Shown: positions 7,522 through 11,289 of the stretch, in pieces
Numbering within the stretch: the first letter of the stretch is position 1
How the letters are laid out: the number at the start of each line of letters is the position of its first letter
NCBI GenBank assembly: GCA_934466515.1
Contig: CAKSLH010000018.1
Span: 1 to 11,289 of the forward strand
Length of the DNA: 11,289 nt
Direction of reading: 5' to 3'
Source of the DNA: an uncultured Eubacteriales bacterium
GTDB lineage: Bacteria; Bacillota; Clostridia; Oscillospirales; Acutalibacteraceae
Translations under genes and position numbers: made by a program
Notes under the pieces: generated by a model
What the model saw: the letters and a program-made list of their open reading frames with translations, nothing else
Told to the model about the DNA's origin: nothing
The model's database searches: none

Positions 7522-7538
7522 TGTTAAGAGGTGATTTA

Positions 7539-8342
7539 ATGCGAAAAGAAATGTTTAATATCAAGGCGAAGGGTTTAAGCCTTTATCTTATAAACTGCGG
7601 TTATGAGGATTGCTGCACAAGGTTTATATGCGCGCCTCATATAAGAAAGTATTATCTTATCCATTATATTGTTAAGGGTACGGGATATTATGAGGTCAAC
7701 GGTATAAAGCATTCTCTTTCGGCAGGCGACGCTTTTATAATAAAACCGGAAGAACCGGTCACTTACTATTCGCCCGACCCAAACAATACATGGTCGTTCT
7801 GTTGGTTCGGTTTTAGCGGAAAGGATGCACAGGCGTGGCTCAAGGAATGTAATATTGATAAGGAAACTTATATTTTACATCCGCAGAATCCCGCCTTGCT
7901 TTCGATAATTATGAACTGTATAGATTATATGGAAAATTACAGCAACAACCTTAATCAGGTTAAGCTGACTGAATTCTTGGCCGCCGCACTCTATTCGGTC
8001 AGCAAACAGAACAAAAGAAAGAAAATAAATCCTGCCTCTTATGCGGACAAAGCCGTTAAATATATTGAATATAACTATATGTGTAAAATTTCAGTAAGCG
8101 ATATTGCAATGTATCTTAATATAGAAAGAAGCTATTTTTACAGAGTTTTTAAAAAGTATACCGGTTCCTCTCCGGAAAATTATTTGATAGATTACCGCAT
8201 AAAAAAAGCTTGCGAGCTTTTGAAACTTAAAAAGTATAAGGTTTCTGAAATCGCAAGCTATGTGGGCATAGAAGATGTATATTATTTTTCGAGACTGTTT
8301 AAAAAAACCGTTGGGGTATCGCCGAAAAAATACATTGAATAA
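7539..8342 (+). CDS. AraC-family transcriptional regulator (cupin sensor plus two HTH)
   Basis: The 267-residue protein has an N-terminal AraC-type cupin sensor (about residues 30-95; HYIVKGTGYYEVNG, then AGDAFIIKP) and a C-terminal AraC/XylS DNA-binding domain (about 168-267). The latter carries two helix-turn-helix units: KISVSDIAMYLNIERSYFYRVFKKY (183-207) and KVSEIASYVGIEDVYYFSRLFKK (234-256), then the closing GVSPKKY. A TTG start at 7521 is possible, but ATG 7539 is preferred: AAGAGGTG (7526-7533) lies at ideal distance and the upstream codons overlap the -10 box. Divergent placement beside the epimerase operon and upstream of the GH1 gene suggests it senses a sugar and activates both (inference). 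Most relatives with this architecture are activators. The ligand is unknown. Confidence 0.92.
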   Translation: MRKEMFNIKAKGLSLYLINCGYEDCCTRFICAPHIRKYYLIHYIVKGTGYYEVNGIKHSLSAGDAFIIKPEEPVTYYSPDPNNTWSFCWFGFSGKDAQAWLKECNIDKETYILHPQNPALLSIIMNCIDYMENYSNNLNQVKLTEFLAAALYSVSKQNKRKKINPASYADKAVKYIEYNYMCKISVSDIAMYLNIERSYFYRVFKKYTGSSPENYLIDYRIKKACELLKLKKYKVSEIASYVGIEDVYYFSRLFKKTVGVSPKKYIE

Positions 8343-8369
8343 AATTGTATAATTGTTGTTTTTATTATG

Positions 8370-8379
8370 AACTATTGTT
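8370..8379 (+). promoter_or_regulatory. Candidate AraC-family operator, copy 2
   Basis: AACTATTGTT matches the minus-strand 10-mer at 7463-7472 exactly and lies 38 bases upstream of the GH1 -35 box. A looser relative (TATCGTTGA, 8413-8421) overlaps that -35 box. Statistical support is weak because the DNA is AT-rich. Confidence 0.22.
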
Positions 8380-8417
8380 GCTTATGATGACCGTTTCAAA
8401 AATATATTTTTTTATCG

Positions 8418-8446
8418 TTGACTTTAAGGCTTTTTAATGTTATATT
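8418..8446 (+). promoter_or_regulatory. Promoter of the GH1 gene
   Basis: TTGACT (8418-8423) and TATATT (8441-8446) are spaced by 17 bases, with TG one base upstream of the -10 box (extended -10). This gives a start near 8453, shortly before the ribosome binding site GGAGGTG (8456-8462). The box lies where a longer, TTG-started reading of the GH1 protein would begin, which argues against that longer start. Confidence 0.7.
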
Positions 8447-8468
8447 TAAAAAACCGGAGGTGCAAAAT

Positions 8469-9818
8469 ATGAGCTTTAAAAAAAATATGCTTTGGGGCGC
8501 GGCTACAGCCGCTTATCAGATTGAAGGCGGCTTTGAAGAGGACGGCAAGGGCAAATCGGTTTGGGATGTGTTCTGCGAAAGAAAAGGTGTGGTTAAAAAC
8601 GGAGATACAGGAAACACCGCATGCGACCATTATCATTTATTAAACGAAGATATAAGACTTTTAAAGGAATTGGGCGTTAATACCTACCGCTTTTCATTTT
8701 CTTGGCCGCGAATAATTCCCGACGGAACAGGAAAGGTCAATCAAAAGGGAATTGATTTTTATAATAGACTTATTGACGGACTGTTAGAAAACGGAATTAC
8801 GCCTTTTGCAACTCTTTTTCACTGGGATTTTCCTTATGAGCTTGATAAAAAGGGCGGATGGCTTAATCCTAAGAGTCCTGAGTGGTTTGAAAATTATGCT
8901 AAGGTTATTGCCGATAATTTCGGCGACAGAGTTAAAATGTTTGCGACCTTCAATGAACCTCAGGTTTTTATGGGACACGGACATTTTACGGGTCTGCACG
9001 CTCCTGGTAAAAAATATTCTCTCCGAGAGCTTACTGAAGCCGCTTTCAATGTGCTTTTATCGCACGGAAAGGCTGTTAAAATACTCCGCGAAAATGTTTC
9101 CGACTGCAAAATCGGATATGTTTCGGCGACATCGTTTCAGCTTCCTTTAAATAATACCGAAAAGGAAATTGAAACAGCATATAATAAAAGCTTCGGTCTT
9201 AATTCGGAATATTGGGTCTGGCATGCGGCTTTTTGGTGCGATCCCGTGTTTAAAGGCGGATTTGAGAAATGCGAAAATTTAAAGCAGATTGAAAAATATC
9301 TTCCGAGTGATTATGAAGAAAAGATAAAAACAGAAATATATCAGCCGCTCGATTTCTGCGGACTGAATATTTATAACGGAAACCGAATGACCTTGGATGA
9401 AAAAGGCGATTTTAAAGTCGTGTCTTATGGTTCGAATGAACCTCGGAATTCGCTTGGATGGCCGATCACACCCGAAGCTATGTATTACGGACCGATGTTT
9501 GCTTATAAAAGATACGGCTTGCCGATTATAATTTGCGAAAACGGATTTGCTTTAAATGATACGGTTTCTTCCGACGGCTTGGTTCATGACCCCTTAAGAA
9601 CAGAATTTATGAAAAGATATTTATCACAGCTTGAAAAGGCGCAGAATGACGGTGCGGATATAAAGGGATATTTCGCATGGTCCTTTATGGATAACTTTGA
9701 ATGGGCAGAAGGCTATGAGCCGAGATTCGGATTGGTTTATGTCGATTATAATACAAAGAAAAGAATAAAAAAGGATTCATTTTTTGAATATAAAAAGATT
9801 ATTGAGAACAACGGTTAA
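8469..9818 (+). CDS. GH1 family beta-glucosidase (non-phosphorylated substrate type)
   Basis: This 449-residue enzyme hydrolyses beta-linked glycosides by the retaining mechanism. GH1 marks: the N-terminal FKKNMLWGAATAAYQIEGG (3-21, shortened at the end here), RFSFSWPRI, LFHWDFP, acid/base Glu163 in TFNEP and nucleophile Glu357 in IICENG. NFEWAEGYEPRFGLVYVD near the C-terminus is the pattern of enzymes acting on unphosphorylated glycosides; the Ser-Lys-Tyr phosphate-binding set of 6-phospho-beta-glycosidases is not seen. There is no signal peptide, so the substrate must be imported. The start is set by GGAGGTG (8456-8462), 6 bases before ATG 8469; the upstream in-frame TTG at 8418 lies in the promoter. 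Cys356 before the nucleophile is unusual: the GH1 signature normally has Thr, Ser or an aliphatic residue there. The gene follows the AraC regulator and ends at a strong terminator. The exact sugar released is unknown. Confidence 0.95.
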   Translation: MSFKKNMLWGAATAAYQIEGGFEEDGKGKSVWDVFCERKGVVKNGDTGNTACDHYHLLNEDIRLLKELGVNTYRFSFSWPRIIPDGTGKVNQKGIDFYNRLIDGLLENGITPFATLFHWDFPYELDKKGGWLNPKSPEWFENYAKVIADNFGDRVKMFATFNEPQVFMGHGHFTGLHAPGKKYSLRELTEAAFNVLLSHGKAVKILRENVSDCKIGYVSATSFQLPLNNTEKEIETAYNKSFGLNSEYWVWHAAFWCDPVFKGGFEKCENLKQIEKYLPSDYEEKIKTEIYQPLDFCGLNIYNGNRMTLDEKGDFKVVSYGSNEPRNSLGWPITPEAMYYGPMFAYKRYGLPIIICENGFALNDTVSSDGLVHDPLRTEFMKRYLSQLEKAQNDGADIKGYFAWSFMDNFEWAEGYEPRFGLVYVDYNTKKRIKKDSFFEYKKIIENNG

Positions 9819-9854
9819 AAAAATCCTGCACATTAAAAATGTGCAGGATTTTTT
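9818..9854. terminator. Bidirectional intrinsic terminator between GH1 and DUF4364 genes
   Basis: AATCCTGCACAT (9822-9833) pairs perfectly with ATGTGCAGGATT (9839-9850) around the loop TAAAA. A-runs on the left and T-runs on the right make it usable in both directions. It starts at the last base of the GH1 stop codon and reaches into the stop codon of the convergent DUF4364 gene. Confidence 0.93.
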
Positions 9855-10401
9855 ATTTTGTAATATGTTCAATAAGCAAAGAATAAACGGCGGCAGGATC
9901 CTCTAAAAACTTTTCCTTTATAATGTGTGCCTGATCTTCGTCTGTAAGCTGGAGCTTTACGCTGAAAAAAGGAACTCCCGAATCTAAAATGGAGCAGGTT
10001 AAATAAATGTGCCCGTTTTCGTGCGTTGTTTCAAACCTTGTGTCCTTTGCGTTTTTGAATTTTGCAAGCATTTTTATTGAGGCCGCATAGGCTCTGTCCT
10101 TAACCGAATAGGAGATAGAGGTCTTTAAGGTTTCGGCAGTGTTTCTTCCCATTTCCGTTATAACATAGGAATCGTCTTTTTTATCAAATTGCTCTATCTG
10201 TCCCGATTTAACAAGAGCCACTATGGCGTCGCTGACCTCAAATGCGTTTGCAATGCCTTCATAATGCAAAAGATTTGCCAGTTGATTGGCGGGAATAGGC
10301 TCGTCAATTGAGGCTAACAGATAGCAGATAAGAATTTTAATATCGGTAGTATTGAAAAGTCCGCCGAGACGAACGCCGGCAGAGGAAGCGTTGTTTTCCA
10401 A
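9853..10401 (-). CDS. DUF4364 family protein, winged-helix-like
   Basis: The 182-residue cytoplasmic protein looks like the clostridial DUF4364 family. Residues 17-98 (TTDIKILICYLLASIDEPIPANQL, shown in part) form a winged-helix-like unit ending with the YVITEMGRNTAETL wing and helix; residues 102-182 form an alpha/beta region with strand-like stretches HIYLTCSI and FFSVKLQL. The function of the family is not known to me; a DNA-binding regulatory role is an inference from the fold. Translation starts at TTG: AAGGAG (plus-strand 10410-10415) lies 8 bases upstream, while the nearby ATG is in another frame. A strong promoter precedes it. Its 3' end converges on the GH1 gene, so it is transcriptionally separate from the sugar cluster. 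Confidence 0.82.
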   Translation of the reverse strand: MENNASSAGVRLGGLFNTTDIKILICYLLASIDEPIPANQLANLLHYEGIANAFEVSDAIVALVKSGQIEQFDKKDDSYVITEMGRNTAETLKTSISYSVKDRAYAASIKMLAKFKNAKDTRFETTHENGHIYLTCSILDSGVPFFSVKLQLTDEDQAHIIKEKFLEDPAAVYSLLIEHITK

Positions 10402-10434
10402 AAAGCATTCTCCTTAGAATAAATCTCTGCTTCT

Positions 10435-10463
10435 ATTATATTTTATTAAACCTCTACTTTCAA
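10435..10463 (-). promoter_or_regulatory. Promoter of the DUF4364 gene
   Basis: On the minus strand TTGAAA (10463-10458) and a perfect TATAAT (10440-10435) are separated by 17 bases. The predicted start near 10428 leaves a leader of about 27 bases with the ribosome binding site correctly placed. Confidence 0.75.
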
Positions 10464-10467
10464 GAGG
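10451..10467 (-). terminator. Short hairpin after the small membrane protein gene, possible weak terminator
   Basis: On the minus strand CCTCT (10467-10463) pairs with AGAGG (10455-10451) around a seven-base loop, followed by TTTAAT. The stem is only five pairs and the T-run is poor. It overlaps the -35 region of the DUF4364 promoter, so it could instead be a protein site or mean nothing. Confidence 0.3.
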
Positions 10468-10477
10468 AAGTTTTATT

Positions 10478-10768
10478 TCAGCCGTCATAATTTTCTATAA
10501 AAAGCTCTGCCTCGGCTTCGTTTTTAACGCTTATTCCGTTTTCTAAATCGCTTCTGTCTCTTATCGGAAGTGCCGAAACGGAAACCTCATCGTACTTTTT
10601 TATGATTTTTTCATTTTCATAAAGCACGATTTCATTATTATATTCTTTAAGAACGTATCTTTTCTCTTGTCCGCTTTCGATTTTTTCGAGCAATATTGAT
10701 GATGTGAGTGAGAAAACGGCGATTAAAACCGCTGTTATAAAAATGTAGATATAATTCTTTTTAAGCAT
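10478..10768 (-). CDS. Small membrane-anchored protein, possibly BofC C-terminal-domain-like
   Basis: The 96-residue protein begins with a short basic stretch (MLKKNY) and a hydrophobic helix at about residues 7-27, with no lipobox or clear cleavage site, so it is probably an N-terminally anchored protein with the rest outside the membrane. The outer part (YVLKEYNNEIVLYENE, then VSALPIRDRSDLENGISV) resembles small clostridial proteins I associate with the BofC C-terminal domain, where a YxLKEY strand precedes an LPxxDRxxLExGI motif; I cannot confirm the match without a profile search. AAAGGG (plus-strand 10777-10782) lies 8 bases before the ATG. It is divergent from the PBP gene and upstream of the DUF4364 gene on the same strand. 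No obvious promoter was found for it. A role at the cell surface or in sporulation signalling is speculation. Confidence 0.7.
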   Translation of the reverse strand: MLKKNYIYIFITAVLIAVFSLTSSILLEKIESGQEKRYVLKEYNNEIVLYENEKIIKKYDEVSVSALPIRDRSDLENGISVKNEAEAELFIENYDG

Positions 10769-10830
10769 AAAATCCGCCCTTTAGTGTATTTCTTAAATAT
10801 TTTGGGCAAGCTATTAAGGAAATATACATA

Positions 10831-10859
10831 TTGAAAAGATTTAAATTATATGGTATAAT
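10831..10859 (+). promoter_or_regulatory. Promoter of the class A PBP gene
   Basis: TTGAAA (10831-10836) and consensus TATAAT (10854-10859) are spaced by 17 bases and preceded by TGG, an extended -10. Transcription should start near 10866, about 19 bases before the TTG start codon. Confidence 0.8.
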
Positions 10860-10884
10860 TTCTTCTATGTGAGGTGTTGCACAG

Positions 10885-11289
10885 TTGAACGAGGAAAAGG
10901 ATTTTTTCAGTTACAGTTCGCATAACGAAAATGAAAATACCGAAGAAGTATCGCTTGACCTTAACAGTTTTTCTACCGAGGAAGAGTCAAAAAAGGAAAA
11001 AAGCGGTAAATACAGGTTTTTTAAAAAGCGAAATAAAAAACAGATAATAAAGCTTTGTATAACTGTTTTTCTTATAATGGTTATTTCCGTAGGCTTGATT
11101 GCAGGCGGCTTTGTCGCTTATGTTTTCGCAACTGTTGACGGTAAAATAGATCAGGACCTTAATGACCTTAAGCTTAATTTTACCACTACGGTTTACGCGA
11201 AAGACAGCTCAGGAAACTGGAAAGAGTATCAGAGACTGCACGGCGAGTTTAACCGAATATGGGTTCCTTACAATCAGGAGTCAGCCGAA
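10885..11289 (+). CDS. Class A penicillin-binding protein (PBP1A-type), N-terminal part only
   Basis: The reading frame is open from TTG 10885 to the window edge (135 codons) and continues beyond it. It shows an acidic, then strongly basic cytoplasmic tail (EEESKKEKSGKYRFFKKRNKK, positions about 32-52, last residue omitted from the motif), one transmembrane helix at about 54-82, and the start of the extracellular part: TTVYAKDSSGNW, then RLHGEFNRIWVPY, the usual entry into the glycosyltransferase (GT51) domain of bifunctional peptidoglycan synthases. The GT51 and transpeptidase motifs lie outside the window. The TTG start is chosen because GAGGTG (10871-10876) lies 8 bases upstream and the in-frame ATG at 10867 is followed at once by a stop. 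The long charged tail before the helix is typical of Clostridia. This gene was found by translating beyond the short upstream ATG. Confidence 0.85.
   Translation, partial: MNEEKDFFSYSSHNENENTEEVSLDLNSFSTEEESKKEKSGKYRFFKKRNKKQIIKLCITVFLIMVISVGLIAGGFVAYVFATVDGKIDQDLNDLKLNFTTTVYAKDSSGNWKEYQRLHGEFNRIWVPYNQESAE

Noticed and set aside
7521..7538. TTG start for the AraC-family gene six codons upstream of the ATG.
   Set aside because: It overlaps the last base of the -10 box and the ribosome binding site itself lies inside this stretch, ideally placed for ATG 7539.
8343..8366. Possible terminator after the AraC-family gene (AATAAAA paired with TTTTATT).
   Set aside because: The stem is made only of A-T pairs and would be unstable; no GC-rich stem with a T-run is present, so read-through toward the GH1 gene remains possible.
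8385..8398. Possible catabolite-responsive (cre) site before the GH1 gene.
   Set aside because: The outer bases fit, but the central CG is displaced and several core positions mismatch; 9 of 14 bases agree with the palindromic ideal, too few to call.
8418..8468. TTG start for the GH1 gene, 17 codons upstream.
   Set aside because: The TTG is part of the -35 box TTGACT, the added residues do not resemble GH1 N-termini, and GGAGGTG is correctly placed for ATG 8469.
1..11289. CRISPR arrays, tRNA or rRNA genes, insertion sequences, riboswitches or a T-box ahead of proB.
   Set aside because: No spaced direct repeats, cloverleaf, transposase or long inverted-repeat ends were seen, and the gap before proB is only 20 bases, leaving no room for a leader element there.

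Overview
The window looks like a piece of a low-GC Gram-positive chromosome, most likely an anaerobic gut-type member of class Clostridia. This rests on the AT-rich intergenic DNA, the strong AGGAGG-like ribosome binding sites, occasional TTG starts, a DUF4364 protein, a clostridial-style class A penicillin-binding protein start, and protein sequences closest to clostridial families. The species cannot be named from this sequence. No mobile element, CRISPR array, tRNA or rRNA was seen.

Region 1 (1-3755, plus strand) holds the 3' part of a LacX-type aldose 1-epimerase gene. It is followed, with gaps of 20, 6 and 14 bases, by proB, proA and proC, which together make proline from glutamate. The run ends at a strong bidirectional terminator (3706-3746).

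Region 2 (3756-9854) is a carbohydrate cluster. A four-gene minus-strand operon reads, in order of transcription: D-psicose/D-tagatose 3-epimerase, PfkB-family sugar kinase, class II aldolase, and a two-metal sugar isomerase resembling Pseudomonas-type L-rhamnose isomerase. A divergent AraC-family regulator lies next to it, followed by a GH1 beta-glucosidase with its own good promoter. The enzymes can be joined into one route: the GH1 enzyme frees a hexose, the isomerase makes a ketose, the 3-epimerase inverts C3, the kinase phosphorylates it and the aldolase splits it to trioses. D-allose to D-allulose to D-fructose is one chemically consistent reading; a D-sorbose/D-tagatose route is another. 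No transporter is present in the window, so the substrate remains an inference. This cluster is the best candidate here for an undescribed system.

Region 3 (9853-11289) contains a minus-strand DUF4364 winged-helix protein, a small minus-strand membrane-anchored protein, and the start of a divergent plus-strand class A penicillin-binding protein that runs off the window. Clear sigma-A-type promoters are visible for the DUF4364 and PBP genes.
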